Positions 15,931 to 24,974 are shown, counted from the stretch's first letter. The stretch: 64,000 nt of DNA from Lawsonella sp012842085 (GCA_036749735.1 DAINXV010000002.1:1-64000), one strand, 5' to 3'. A program made the numbers and translations. Notes: generated by a model from the letters alone, not told the origin.

Positions 15931-17796
15931 CTATTGTGCGTTGGCGACGGTGGATCCGTAATTAACCCAACGTAGTAGAGCATTGCGGATAAGGCGGGCG
16001 TACAAACGTCCGCCTTTTTCGCCGGGATGAATACCGTCTTCGCGCACTACCGTGGGATCTTTAAGGACAGCGCCATGCCAATCCGCCAGGTAAACATTCG
16101 GATACTTGCGCGCAGCATCCCTAACTTGCTGCTGTGATTTGTCCATCCACGGACGATCCCCGTAGGGAGTAATCAGCACAACCACCCGGTCGCTGCCCAA
16201 TTCCCGCATAACAGCATCGATCTCACCCGGAGCAGCCACGCCGTTGGTACCCAGGCCAATAACCACGAAGTGATCCAGCGTCTTGGCTTGCTTCATTTGC
16301 GCGATATGTAGCGGCGCCCAGGACCAGAAACGGGACACGTCGGCATTCACATAAATGCCGGGGAAAGCTTTTTCCAACTCGGGCAAACTCGCCAACATCA
16401 CCGAGTCGCCCAGCGCCGTAATATCTTCACCCGCAGGGAAGCTGCGTTCCTCCAAGTCAGGCTGCCAGAGCCGAGCCAGACCGGGGCGGCCGCTGGTGCC
16501 ACGTGCCCGCAGTGCCTGCAGATCGCGCTCGATTTGGGATTCGCTTGGGGCGGTAATACCGGAAGCGATACCCAATCCGATGGTGAGTAGGGAGACCAGG
16601 AAAATAATTATGCTGCGCACACCCCGCGCCTTTTTGTAGCGCATGTGTGCAATCGGGGCGAAGAGAGCCTTAAAGGTAGCTTTAATTCCTTTCCTGCGGA
16701 AAGGAGTTTCGATGTATTTGTACCAGAAGGCGGATAGTGGCACAGCAATAGCCAACGCAATAAAACCAGCTATGAGGGAGTACTGTTCACCGTGTGCCCG
16801 GAACGGTTCGGAGATGATGACGATGAGAGGCCAGTGCCACAGGTAGAGGCTGAAGGAGCGGACTCCAATCCAACGCAGCACCCGTGATTGGAAGATGTGA
16901 TGGATGGGGCCAATCTCCTGCACGATCGTAAAAAGCACAAGTGCCGTCAACAGCGAGGCAACTACGATGCCACCGCGGTAGGTGATGGCACTTTGGTCGG
17001 GGAGGAAAATGCACAGTGCGATGAGGGCAAGCAGCGCGATGACGGAATTGACCTGGAGAGTCTTCCGGAAGCGTGGTTCAGTCTGATACTTGGGCCAACT
17101 ATCTGCGAGCGGCGACGCACTTCTAGACGACATCCAGAACGCCAGGAAAGCCCCCAAAATAAGTCCAAAGGCGTGCGTGTCAGTACCGTAGTACACCCGC
17201 GTAGGGTCCACTCCTGGGGTGTAGAGGATAGCCATTAGCGTGGCCGACATTGTGGCGATGAGGGCAGTTATCACTAGCCAATGTTTGCGGCGTGCTCCCA
17301 GTGCACAGAGGCCTACGAAAAACAGCGGCCACAGCACATAGAATTGTTCTTCCACCGACAGTGACCAGTAGTGCGAAAAGACTTGCGGCACAGTGTCGGC
17401 AAAGTAGCTGTGCGACTGGATGATTTGCACCCAGTTGTTGGAGAAGGTGAGGATCGCCAGCATCTGCGATCCCATCTGCACCTGGCTGTTACCCGCGATA
17501 ATAAGAGTAATTGCGGCCACCACGAACATAACGGTGAAGGCTGCCGGCAAAATACGTCTGATGCGCCGTATCCAAAAATTTTTGAGGGAGACGCGGCCGG
17601 TGGTGGCGCGTTCGCGAATAAGTAGCGAAGTAATTAAGAACCCGGACAGTACGAAGAAGATATCGACACCCAAAAAACCGCCATCAAAAGTAGGGCGGAA
17701 AAAGTGATAGAGCAAGACTGCTATCACTGCGAGGCCGCGCAGTCCGTCAATACCTGGAACGCGACGGAGGCGGGCGTGCTTGGGGCCGGGTTTCAT
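15931..17796 (-). CDS. OatA-like membrane acyltransferase with C-terminal SGNH domain
   Basis: The protein probably transfers acyl groups (usually acetyl) to a cell-envelope polymer or glycolipid. Residues about 10-375 form an acyltransferase-3 domain with around ten membrane helices, beginning with RRVPGIDGLRGLAV and containing RRIRRILPA. After one more helix, the exported C-terminal part (about 440-621) is an SGNH hydrolase-like domain with GDSVM (Ser), GLGTNG and DGIHP (Asp/His). The target could be peptidoglycan, arabinogalactan or a trehalose lipid; the sequence does not decide. ATG at 17796 lacks a clear ribosome-binding site at good distance, while TACTAT lies seven bases upstream. Confidence 0.88.
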   Translation of the reverse strand: MKPGPKHARLRRVPGIDGLRGLAVIAVLLYHFFRPTFDGGFLGVDIFFVLSGFLITSLLIRERATTGRVSLKNFWIRRIRRILPAAFTVMFVVAAITLIIAGNSQVQMGSQMLAILTFSNNWVQIIQSHSYFADTVPQVFSHYWSLSVEEQFYVLWPLFFVGLCALGARRKHWLVITALIATMSATLMAILYTPGVDPTRVYYGTDTHAFGLILGAFLAFWMSSRSASPLADSWPKYQTEPRFRKTLQVNSVIALLALIALCIFLPDQSAITYRGGIVVASLLTALVLFTIVQEIGPIHHIFQSRVLRWIGVRSFSLYLWHWPLIVIISEPFRAHGEQYSLIAGFIALAIAVPLSAFWYKYIETPFRRKGIKATFKALFAPIAHMRYKKARGVRSIIIFLVSLLTIGLGIASGITAPSESQIERDLQALRARGTSGRPGLARLWQPDLEERSFPAGEDITALGDSVMLASLPELEKAFPGIYVNADVSRFWSWAPLHIAQMKQAKTLDHFVVIGLGTNGVAAPGEIDAVMRELGSDRVVVLITPYGDRPWMDKSQQQVRDAARKYPNVYLADWHGAVLKDPTVVREDGIHPGEKGGRLYARLIRNALLRWVNYGSTVANAQ

Positions 17797-17803
17797 GATG
17801 CCT

Positions 17804-17809
17804 ATAGTA
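17804..17809 (-). promoter_or_regulatory. Predicted -10 element of the acyltransferase gene
   Basis: TACTAT on the minus strand lies seven bases before the ATG at 17796, compatible with a leaderless or near-leaderless transcript. It follows directly after the hairpin downstream of greA. Confidence 0.4.
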
Positions 17810-17810
17810 G

Positions 17811-17851
17811 CGCGAAAGCGAGGGATACTGATATAACGTCCCTCGCTCGCG
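17811..17851 (-). terminator. Hairpin downstream of greA
   Basis: A perfect 9-bp stem (AGCGAGGGA 17817-17825 with TCCCTCGCT 17839-17847) is extended by CGCG arms with a two-base bulge. It starts 17 bases after the greA stop. Only TTT follows on the minus strand. It probably ends greA before the acyltransferase promoter. Confidence 0.6.
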
Positions 17852-17868
17852 TGAGTATCTGTAGGGAT

Positions 17869-18366
17869 TTAATTTTCGTGGTACGGCTCGGCTGAAACGA
17901 GAGTAACTTTCGTGGTTCCACCGTTCGGGAGCTTGTATTCACGGGTTTCGCCCTCTTTGGCGCCAAGCAGAGCAGCGCCGAGTGGCGACTCAGGAGAATA
18001 TGTCTCCAGTTCCGGGTCACGTCCGCCTTCTTCGCGAGTAGCGATCAAGAAAGTTTCGTCGTCGTCTTCATCGCCGTCATAGTAAACCTTCACCACGGAA
18101 CCAATGTGGGCAACACCGGATTCTGCCGGCGCTTCACCAATGGTGGCGGTGGCGAGAAGTTCTTGTAGCTGACGGATACGAGCTTCTTCTTGACCCTGTT
18201 GTTCACGGGCAGCGTGATAGCCGCCGTTCTCCTTGAGATCCCCCTCCTCGCGGCGGGCATTGATCTCAGCGGCCAGAAGGGGACGATTCTCGATAAGTCC
18301 ATCGAGTTCAGCCTTCAAGCGGTCGTAGGCTCCTTGAGTGAGCCAATGCTGCTGAGGTTCCGTCAT
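17869..18366 (-). CDS. greA: Transcription elongation factor GreA
   Basis: GreA enters the RNA polymerase secondary channel and stimulates cleavage of backtracked RNA. The N-terminal coiled coil (about 12-80) carries the tip motif EEGDLKENGGY, with the two acidic residues (Asp and Glu) that act in cleavage. The C-terminal FKBP-like domain ends with the family's SPLGAALLGAKEGE segment. The 165 residues match mycobacterial GreA. ATG at 18366 follows GGAG. The leader contains a GC-rich hairpin (CGGCCC with GGGCCG, 18401-18417). It is divergent from mca, as in M. tuberculosis. Confidence 0.96.
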   Translation of the reverse strand: MTEPQQHWLTQGAYDRLKAELDGLIENRPLLAAEINARREEGDLKENGGYHAAREQQGQEEARIRQLQELLATATIGEAPAESGVAHIGSVVKVYYDGDEDDDETFLIATREEGGRDPELETYSPESPLGAALLGAKEGETREYKLPNGGTTKVTLVSAEPYHEN

Positions 18367-18543
18367 AGTTGTGATCTCCGTCTTTCTAAATAGATAAGCA
18401 CGGCCCGGTGGGGGCCGCGCAACGTTTCACAGTTTACCACGTGCGCCATAACACTATAGGGCAGATGTGACAATCGTGCTGTCGAGAGCAGCAAGTGCAG
18501 TGCCTTATTCGCTGGCAGCTGTCTTTTAAAAAAGCCTTATAGC

Positions 18544-18584
18544 TAGGCATTCTCCAGAAAACTGCCTATCCTAGATAGGCAGTT
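18544..18584 (+). other. Nested inverted repeats in the mca upstream region
   Basis: AACTGCCTATC (18560-18570) pairs perfectly over 11 bp with 18574-18584 around a three-base loop. The motif TAGGCA also occurs upstream at 18544-18549, so TGCCTA at 18563-18568 could pair with either copy. TAAAAT (18584-18589), a possible -10 element, follows directly. The layout suggests an operator or a switchable leader for mca. Confidence 0.5.
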
Positions 18585-18631
18585 AAAATTTTCAAAGCAT
18601 CATCGGTGCTGGATAAAAGAGGGTGAACTTC

Positions 18632-19501
18632 ATGGCGCATTATCGACTACTGGCTATTCATGCTCACCCCGACGATGAAGCGTCTAAAGGTGCCGCCACT
18701 ATGGCGCGCTATTCCGCCGAGGGGCATGACGTCATGGTTGCCACACTCACCGGGGGAGAGCGCGGTAGCGTCCTCAACAGCACCATTACAGATCCCAAGA
18801 TTTTTGAGAATCTGCAGGAGGTCCGTGTCGCTGAAATGGCGAAGTCGGCGGAAATTCTGGGTGTACAGCACCGCTGGGTGGGGTTTGTGGATTCGGGTTT
18901 ACCAGAGGGGGATCCGCTGCCACCGCTTCCGGAAGGATCGTTTGCAACCCTTGATGTTTGCGACGCGGTCGAACCCTTGGTGCGCTTGATCCGCGAGTTC
19001 CGTCCCCACGTTTTGATGACCTATGACGAGCGTGGCGGATACCCGCACCCGGATCATATTCAAACCCACAAAGCGTCCATGTTGGCGTGGCATATTGCGG
19101 GTAACCCACAACAGTTCCCCGATAGTGGAGAACCGTGGGCACCCTACAAGTTCTACTATGATCGCAACCTCACCAAGGAGCGGTTTGCTGCATTCCACAA
19201 TGAAATGGTGAAACGTGGCATGGATAGCCCGTACGCGGATCTGCTGTCGCGGTGGGGTAAAAACCGCGAAACTGGATACGACAGGGTGACGACTTTCGTG
19301 GAATGCGCCGACTATTTTCCCCACCGGGAAGCTGCGCTAAAAGCTCACGCCACTCAGGTGGATCCAGGTAGCTCCTTCTTTTTTGCTCCTATTGAGATCC
19401 AACAGGCTGCATGGCCGGTGGAAAACTTTGAGCTGGCGGCCACGCGGGTCCCCGTGACTGTTCCCGAAAACGGGCTATTTACTGGGATTCCCGAGAACTA
19501 G
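18632..19501 (+). CDS. mca: Mycothiol S-conjugate amidase
   Basis: Mca cleaves mycothiol-toxin adducts, releasing a mercapturic acid for export and recycling glucosaminyl-inositol. It is a zinc enzyme of the PIG-L/LmbE family. The HAHPDDE motif is at 10-16, with a distal YPHPDH motif giving a further zinc ligand. At 289 residues it matches M. tuberculosis Mca and differs from MshB, its paralogue elsewhere in this window, in the SKGAATMARYSAEG segment and C-terminus. ATG at 18632 is preferred over an in-frame GTG at 18623 because the GAGGG site is correctly spaced only for the ATG. It is followed by the Z-prenyl synthase gene. Confidence 0.94.
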   Translation: MAHYRLLAIHAHPDDEASKGAATMARYSAEGHDVMVATLTGGERGSVLNSTITDPKIFENLQEVRVAEMAKSAEILGVQHRWVGFVDSGLPEGDPLPPLPEGSFATLDVCDAVEPLVRLIREFRPHVLMTYDERGGYPHPDHIQTHKASMLAWHIAGNPQQFPDSGEPWAPYKFYYDRNLTKERFAAFHNEMVKRGMDSPYADLLSRWGKNRETGYDRVTTFVECADYFPHREAALKAHATQVDPGSSFFFAPIEIQQAAWPVENFELAATRVPVTVPENGLFTGIPEN

Positions 19502-19524
19502 AGTGCACTTCTCTACATATTCGC

Positions 19525-19530
19525 TAATCT
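19525..19530 (+). promoter_or_regulatory. Predicted -10 element of the Z-prenyl synthase gene
   Basis: TAATCT is followed by six bases and then GTG at 19537. The purine stretch between them is too close to the start codon to be a normal ribosome-binding site, so a leaderless transcript from within the mca-uppS gap is likely. Confidence 0.45.
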
Positions 19531-19536
19531 AAAAGA

Positions 19537-20352
19537 GTGAGTTTCTCTTTGATTCGTAAAGGCGTGCGCGACGTATTCGAGGGCGCAGCCGGCATGGTGC
19601 TATATCCGCTCTATGAACGTCGTCTGGTTAAAGAGATCTCGAAAATCCGGAAACCCGCCCACATCGCCATCATGTGCGACGGTAATCGCCGGTGGGCACG
19701 AGCCGCCGGATTCACCGATGTGGCTAGCGGGCACCGTGCAGGTGCACTCAAAATTGTTGAAGCCCTGGGCTGGTGTGGAGAATTCGAAGAAGTCGAAACC
19801 GTCACCCTCTACTTGCTCTCTGCGGAGAATCTTGGGCGAGATGCCGAAGAACTCGAGGAGCTGTTAGAAATTATTGGTGACGTCGTAGACGAAATTGCGG
19901 CTCCCGGTCACGACTGGCATATCCATCTGATGGGGCATATGGATTTGCTTCCCAAGTGGCTGGTGGCACGTCTCAAAGCTGCGGAAGTGCGGACTTCGCA
20001 TCGCGATGGCCTCACCATTAACGTGGCGATCGGCTACGGTGGCCGACAAGAAATCGTGGACGCCGTGCAAGCGCTGCTCGACGACAAAATTGCGGAGGGT
20101 GCGACTCAGGCGGAACTTCGTGATGCCGTCACCATCCCCGCCATTGGGGAACACCTATACACCTCTGGCCAGCCGGATCCAGATTTAGTGATTCGAACCA
20201 GTGGTGAACAGCGACTATCTGGTTTTCTCTTGTGGCAAACCGCCTACTCAGAAATCTGGTTTACGGATGCCTACTGGCCGGAATTTCGGCGAGTGGACTT
20301 TCTGCGTGCCCTGCGCGATTTTGCATCGCGAGACCGCCGCTACGGCAAGTAG
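19537..20352 (+). CDS. Short-chain Z-isoprenyl diphosphate synthase (UppS family)
   Basis: The family condenses isopentenyl diphosphate in cis. The homologue beside mca and coaA in M. tuberculosis (Rv1086) makes Z,E-farnesyl diphosphate, the precursor for decaprenyl phosphate. The catalytic Asp48 is in IMCDGNRRWAR, followed by the conserved SAENL loop, and RTSGEQRLSGFLLWQ near residue 220 binds the pyrophosphate. The 271 residues match. Whether it makes a short or a long chain cannot be told from sequence alone; the short-chain call rests on gene context. The stop codon abuts the stop codon of the convergent coaA. Confidence 0.88.
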   Translation: MSFSLIRKGVRDVFEGAAGMVLYPLYERRLVKEISKIRKPAHIAIMCDGNRRWARAAGFTDVASGHRAGALKIVEALGWCGEFEEVETVTLYLLSAENLGRDAEELEELLEIIGDVVDEIAAPGHDWHIHLMGHMDLLPKWLVARLKAAEVRTSHRDGLTINVAIGYGGRQEIVDAVQALLDDKIAEGATQAELRDAVTIPAIGEHLYTSGQPDPDLVIRTSGEQRLSGFLLWQTAYSEIWFTDAYWPEFRRVDFLRALRDFASRDRRYGK

Positions 20353-21282
20353 CTAAATTTTGCGGAGTAGTACCTGCTCCACCGTGTGATCAATATTTTT
20401 TTTGAGAATAAGGTTTGCGCGAGGTTTCGTCGGCAAAATATTCTCCACCAAGTTCAACTCGTTGATCGATTTCCAGATCCCGTGTGCCATCTCGTGGAGT
20501 TCATCATCACTCATGTGAATGAAGCGGTGGTAATAGCTGTCCGGATCCTGAAAAGCGGTATCGCGCAGCATAAAAATTCGCTTCAAAAACCAGCTCTCAA
20601 TATCTTGCGTGTCAGCATCGACATAGATGGAGAAGTCGATGAAGTCGGACACCATCAAAGTGTGGCCGGTTTGGAGAACGTTCAGCCCCTCCAGAATAAG
20701 AATGTCCGGGCGGTCAATTTCTTGGAACTTTCCCGGAATGATGTCGTAGGTGCCGTGGTCGTAGAGGGGGGCGCGGGCGGCATCACCGTTTTTAACATCA
20801 GACACAAACTCCAGCAGGGCGCGCCGATCGTAGGATTCCGGGAAGCCTTTCCGCGCCATGAGGTTGTTTTCCTCTAGATACGCGGAAGGGTAGAGGAAAC
20901 CGTCGGTGGTGACGAGATCCACGCGTGGCTGGGGCTCCCAGCGCGACAGCAAAATCTGCAGCACGCGCGCGGTAGTGGACTTGCCGACGGCAACAGAGCC
21001 AGCAATTGCCACAATGAAGGGGGATTCTTGCGGGGTATAGGTGTCCCCAAAAAACTCATGCGAAGTGCGGTAAAGCTTGTTTTTGGCACGTACCTGGAAA
21101 TAGATGAGGCGAGAAAGCGGCAAGTAGATCTGGGCGACTTCGTCCAGGTCAATTTCATCCCCGAGGCCCCGGATCGACTCCAATTCTGCCTCAGTTAAGA
21201 CCATCGGCCAGGAGCGCCGAAGCTCTTGCCAATCTTCGCGTGCAAAGCTGTGAAATGGGCTAGGTACGTTATCCTGATTCAT
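20353..21282 (-). CDS. coaA: Pantothenate kinase type I
   Basis: CoaA phosphorylates pantothenate, the first and regulated step of coenzyme A synthesis. The P-loop AGSVAVGKST is at 94-103, followed by the family segments TTDGFLYP, RKGFPESYD and YDIIPG. The 309 residues agree with mycobacterial CoaA (about 312). The frame is open upstream to 21408, but ATG at 21282 fits the family N-terminus. There is no ribosome-binding site; TATAGT lies seven bases upstream, so the mRNA is probably leaderless. It is divergent from glyA with about 100 bases between. Confidence 0.95.
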   Translation of the reverse strand: MNQDNVPSPFHSFAREDWQELRRSWPMVLTEAELESIRGLGDEIDLDEVAQIYLPLSRLIYFQVRAKNKLYRTSHEFFGDTYTPQESPFIVAIAGSVAVGKSTTARVLQILLSRWEPQPRVDLVTTDGFLYPSAYLEENNLMARKGFPESYDRRALLEFVSDVKNGDAARAPLYDHGTYDIIPGKFQEIDRPDILILEGLNVLQTGHTLMVSDFIDFSIYVDADTQDIESWFLKRIFMLRDTAFQDPDSYYHRFIHMSDDELHEMAHGIWKSINELNLVENILPTKPRANLILKKNIDHTVEQVLLRKI

Positions 21283-21289
21283 CGTATTA

Positions 21290-21295
21290 ACTATA
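21290..21295 (-). promoter_or_regulatory. Predicted -10 element of coaA (leaderless)
   Basis: TATAGT on the minus strand is separated by seven bases from the coaA ATG. A short dyad (GTTTA, N6, TAAAC; 21300-21315) lies next to it in the coaA-glyA gap and could be an operator. Confidence 0.5.
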
Positions 21296-21382
21296 GCGGG
21301 TTTAACCACGTAAACTATACGGTGCGAGAAGTGCCCTAGCGTTAAAGCACTTAAAATTCCACATTGAGGAGTGAACTGCCGA

Positions 21383-22693
21383 ATGAGCGAACAGAACGTA
21401 GACGACATGGACTTGCGCTATGCGTCGCTAGGTGAGTTGGATCCAGAGCTTTTGGATGTAGTGAAGGGTGAACTAGCGCGTCAACGAGACACCCTCGAAA
21501 TGATCGCCTCCGAGAACTTTGTACCCCGTTCAGTGCTCCAGCTACAGGGTTCCGTACTGACCAACAAATATGCCGAAGGATATCCGGGTCGTCGCTACTA
21601 CGGCGGCTGCGAAAACGTCGACGTTGTAGAAGACCTTGCCCGCGACCGCGCGAAGTCTCTTTTCGGTGCTGAATTTGCTAACGTGCAGCCCCACTCCGGC
21701 GCACAAGCAAATGCCGCGGTGCTGTCAACCCTTATGAAACCAGGCGAAAAACTGTTGGGTCTTGACCTGGCACACGGTGGTCACCTGACCCACGGCATGA
21801 AGCTAAACTTCTCCGGCAAACTCTACGATGTGGGCTTCTACGGGGTTGACCCTCACACCATGCTGATCGACATGGACAAGGTGCGGGAAAAGGCACTAGA
21901 GTTCCAGCCCAAGGTAATTGTTGCCGGCTGGTCCGCTTATCCCCGACATGAAGACTTCGCTGCTTTCAAAGAGATTGCGGATGAAGTCGATGCCACCTTG
22001 TGGGTTGACATGGCACACTTCGCTGGACTGGTAGCGGCAGATCTGCACCCCTCCCCGGTTCCGCACGCCGACATTGTCTCCACCACTGTTCACAAGACTC
22101 TGGCAGGCCCTCGCTCCGGCATGATTCTCGCCAAACAAGAGTGGGCTAAGAAACTTAACTCCAATGTCTTCCCGGGACAGCAGGGTGGACCGCTGATGCA
22201 CGTGATCGCTGCGAAGGCTGCAGCCCTCAAGATTGCAGCCAGTGAGCAGTTTAAGGATCGTCAGGAACGCACCCTGCGGGGAGCCAAGATTTTGGCTGAG
22301 CGCCTGATGGCTGACGAGGTGCAGCAGGCGGGCGTGTCCGTGCTGACCGGCGGCACCGATGTGCATCTTGTTTTGGTTGACCTCCGCAAGTCCGAGATGG
22401 ATGGACAGGTGGCGGAAGACCTGCTGCACGAATGTGGAATTACCGTCAACCGCAACGCAGTTCCGTTCGATCCCCGTCCGCCGATGGTCACTTCTGGTCT
22501 GCGTATTGGTACCTCTGCTTTGGCCACCCGCGGATTCGGTGACGAAGAATTCACCGAAGTTGCTGACATTATCGCTACTGCACTGACTGCAGGAAAGGCC
22601 GCTGACGTGGATGCACTGCGGGCACGTGTCGGCAAGCTAGCCGAAAAACTACCGCTGTACGACGGCCTCGAAGATTGGAAGATGCTTGACTGA
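21383..22693 (+). CDS. glyA: Serine hydroxymethyltransferase
   Basis: GlyA interconverts serine and glycine while loading tetrahydrofolate with one-carbon units. This PLP enzyme carries its Schiff-base lysine at about 238 in VHKTLAGPRSG. YAEGYPGRRYYGG (63-75) and the HSGAQAN motif near 103 are also present. The 436 residues are standard. ATG at 21383 is preferred over an in-frame GTG at 21371 because the GAGGAG site is then about 11 bases away rather than overlapping. It overlaps the next gene by eight bases, so the two are translationally coupled. Confidence 0.96.
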   Translation: MSEQNVDDMDLRYASLGELDPELLDVVKGELARQRDTLEMIASENFVPRSVLQLQGSVLTNKYAEGYPGRRYYGGCENVDVVEDLARDRAKSLFGAEFANVQPHSGAQANAAVLSTLMKPGEKLLGLDLAHGGHLTHGMKLNFSGKLYDVGFYGVDPHTMLIDMDKVREKALEFQPKVIVAGWSAYPRHEDFAAFKEIADEVDATLWVDMAHFAGLVAADLHPSPVPHADIVSTTVHKTLAGPRSGMILAKQEWAKKLNSNVFPGQQGGPLMHVIAAKAAALKIAASEQFKDRQERTLRGAKILAERLMADEVQQAGVSVLTGGTDVHLVLVDLRKSEMDGQVAEDLLHECGITVNRNAVPFDPRPPMVTSGLRIGTSALATRGFGDEEFTEVADIIATALTAGKAADVDALRARVGKLAEKLPLYDGLEDWKMLD

Positions 22694-23534
22694 TCCGCAG
22701 TCAACTGAACTACCTATGAATGGGGAAGCGTCGCAAGCCACAGAGCCTGCGGCGCTTCTCCGCATTGGGTGTGTTTATGGAGTATTGCCTGACAAATGGC
22801 AGCGCCGCTGGTCGGAGAATCGCCCCGATGTCACTACTGAGTGGCATTTTATTGATGCAGCAGAGCAGTGGAAGAAACTGGCTCAGCAAGAACTAGATAT
22901 TGTGCTCGCCCGCACCGTCACCGACCCAGTGCAGCGGAGCTCTATCGACTTGCTGAGTTATGCGCCAGCAGCGCTATGGATCCCCGCGGATGTGCATAAC
23001 CAGATCAACCTGGTTGAGCTGTATGAAGAAAAACTGGCGGTTATTGCTCGCAAAAAACACGACTGCACATTGGTGGATGTGGTGAGCGAAGCCGATTGGG
23101 AGAGCTTTAGTGACCCACGCATTGGTGCAGGCCAGCTAATTATTCCGGAAGGGCAGCCAGAACTGGCCCTTATCTATGCAGAGTCCGGTGCCGGAGTGGG
23201 GGTGCTGCCGGAAACTCTGGTGAAGGCATTGGGTGCCGAATACACCGGGGTAGCGCAGCCGCTGGCGGTACCTCCAGCTACACGTATCTGCGCAGTGTGG
23301 TTTAAGGAGAGGACTGCGCAGTGCCCAGAGGCTGTCATTCAAGATTTTGTGGGAGCTTTACGGGGACGTCGTGCTCGATCATCGCGGACTGAAAACGACA
23401 CACAAGATGTTGAACAGCGAAGAAAAGCTAAACGGCAGCAAAAAATAGCAGCAAGCCGACGGAAAACACGGGCATTTAACCAGCAGCAAAAAGCTGCTCG
23501 CAAGAGGCCGCGCCACCGTCGGCGTCGCTCCTAA
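22686..23534 (+). CDS. LysR effector-domain-like protein without DNA-binding domain
   Basis: I recognise a periplasmic-binding-like fold resembling the effector domain of LysR regulators (about 25-225: a RIGCVYGVLP strand, an ESGAGVGVLPETL segment, then AVWFKE), but no helix-turn-helix precedes it. The C-terminal 60 residues are extremely basic (Arg, Lys and Gln clusters ending in RRRRS) and probably disordered or nucleic-acid binding. TTG at 22686 lies inside the end of glyA; ATG at 22716 is an alternative start. Such HTH-less LysR-like proteins occur in other corynebacteria-like genomes, but I know no function. Coupling to glyA hints at a link with serine or one-carbon metabolism. Confidence 0.7.
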   Translation: MTDPQSTELPMNGEASQATEPAALLRIGCVYGVLPDKWQRRWSENRPDVTTEWHFIDAAEQWKKLAQQELDIVLARTVTDPVQRSSIDLLSYAPAALWIPADVHNQINLVELYEEKLAVIARKKHDCTLVDVVSEADWESFSDPRIGAGQLIIPEGQPELALIYAESGAGVGVLPETLVKALGAEYTGVAQPLAVPPATRICAVWFKERTAQCPEAVIQDFVGALRGRRARSSRTENDTQDVEQRRKAKRQQKIAASRRKTRAFNQQQKAARKRPRHRRRRS

Positions 23535-23548
23535 AAATCACTATTGGT

Positions 23549-24589
23549 TTAGAGGGAACCAATCTGCGGCATTCCGCGCTTGCCGTATTCGGTGAAGAGT
23601 GCCTGCAGTTTCGCAGCGCGGTGGAATCCCTCAATAAACCGTACGGTGCCTGACCTGCCACGCATCAGCAGTGAGCGGGTGTAGGCGCCGCGGGAGCGGA
23701 AGGAAACACCGCCGGCCAGGTCACCGTTGGTGACGCCGGTGGCACAGAAGAAGCAATTGTCGCTCTTACACAAGTCTTCGGTGGTGAGCACACGATCCGT
23801 GTCGTAATTGCCGCTTTCGGCTCGCTGCCGCTCAATGGGGGAGTCCGGCCAGAGTCGACCCTGGATAGAACCGCCCATGCAGCGCATAGCAACAGCGGTA
23901 ATGATGCCTTCGGGGGTTCCGCCAATACCCATCATGAGGTCCACTGAGTTTCCGTGGCGGGCGGCTGCGACTGCACCGGCGACGTCACCATCCGAAATAA
24001 GGCGAACTTTTGCGCCGGCTTCCCGGATAGCGGCTTGTAGGTCATCGTGGCGTGGACGGTCTAACACCACGACGGTAATGTCACGAACGCTTTTTTCTTT
24101 CGCTTTGGCGACATTTTTAATGTTGTCTTCCACAGAGGCATCAATGTCAATGACATGTGCGGCTTCGGGGCCGGTGGCGATCTTCTTCATGTAGAAGAAC
24201 TTGGAGGGATCGTACATGGCGCCTCGGTCTGCCACTGCCAAAACGGATACAGCGTTGGGGCGTCCTTCTGCACATAGGCGAGTGCCGTCGACGGGGTCGA
24301 CTGCTACGTCAACCTCGGGACCCCAACCGTTGCCCACTCTCTCTCCGTTGGCCAGCATCGGGGCTTCATCTTTTTCGCCCTCGCCAATGACAACTACACC
24401 ACGCATATTTACGGTGTTGATGGCATCGCGCATGGAACGAACTGCGGCGGCGTCAACGCCTTTCTGGTCACCACGACCAGCCCACAAGCCGGCGGTGAGG
24501 GCAGCTGCTTCGGTGACGCGAATGAGCTCCATACCAAGATTTCTATCCAGGTAATCATGTTGGAAGCTGGGATTATTTGGGGAGGACAT
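23549..24589 (-). CDS. glpX: Fructose-1,6-bisphosphatase class II
   Basis: GlpX hydrolyses fructose-1,6-bisphosphate, the gluconeogenic step opposite phosphofructokinase; in mycobacteria it is the main enzyme of this type. The metal/phosphate site is visible in DPVDGTRLCAEGRPNAVSVLA (Asp and Glu ligands), and GIGGTPEG is the second conserved loop. The 346 residues fit. ATG at 24589 follows an AAAGAG site. It converges on the LysR-like gene with 14 bases between. A 385-base gap separates its start from the hydrolase gene. Confidence 0.95.
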   Translation of the reverse strand: MSSPNNPSFQHDYLDRNLGMELIRVTEAAALTAGLWAGRGDQKGVDAAAVRSMRDAINTVNMRGVVVIGEGEKDEAPMLANGERVGNGWGPEVDVAVDPVDGTRLCAEGRPNAVSVLAVADRGAMYDPSKFFYMKKIATGPEAAHVIDIDASVEDNIKNVAKAKEKSVRDITVVVLDRPRHDDLQAAIREAGAKVRLISDGDVAGAVAAARHGNSVDLMMGIGGTPEGIITAVAMRCMGGSIQGRLWPDSPIERQRAESGNYDTDRVLTTEDLCKSDNCFFCATGVTNGDLAGGVSFRSRGAYTRSLLMRGRSGTVRFIEGFHRAAKLQALFTEYGKRGMPQIGSL

Positions 24590-24974
24590 TAACGCTCTTT
24601 TCTAGAGATCAAGCTTGTGGATTGTGTGCAGAAAACTAAGTTTTCTTATTTTTTAATTGTGTCATTTCTTAAGAAGAAACCTCAATAGCCCGACCGGCGA
24701 ACTCTGCCTTTAGATTCGAGCTATTAGATCCAACATACCTAGGAAGCTTCCCAAAAGAAGCTATCTTTGCTGTGCTTCAGAGATTTTGCGAAATTTTGAG
24801 CAACTAAATCGATACGGGGAGGGCAGTAATTCGACATTCGCAAGCGCTGACTGGGCGAAAAGTGGCTTTATCGAGTGCAAACGCAAGATAATTGAATCGC
24901 CTAGTTAATCCATTCAGCGTCTTTTCATGTCAGAATAGTTGTAAGAGATTACATATGCGCAAAGGGAGGATGAA
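24590..24974. other. 385-base intergenic region between glpX and the hydrolase gene
   Basis: I see no convincing gene here. The region is A/T-richer than its surroundings and must hold the divergent promoters. It contains TTCTTAAGAA, a 10-base palindrome at about 24666-24675, and a 6-bp inverted repeat AGCTTC-N6-GAAGCT at 24745-24762. No recognised operator was found. Confidence 0.5.
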
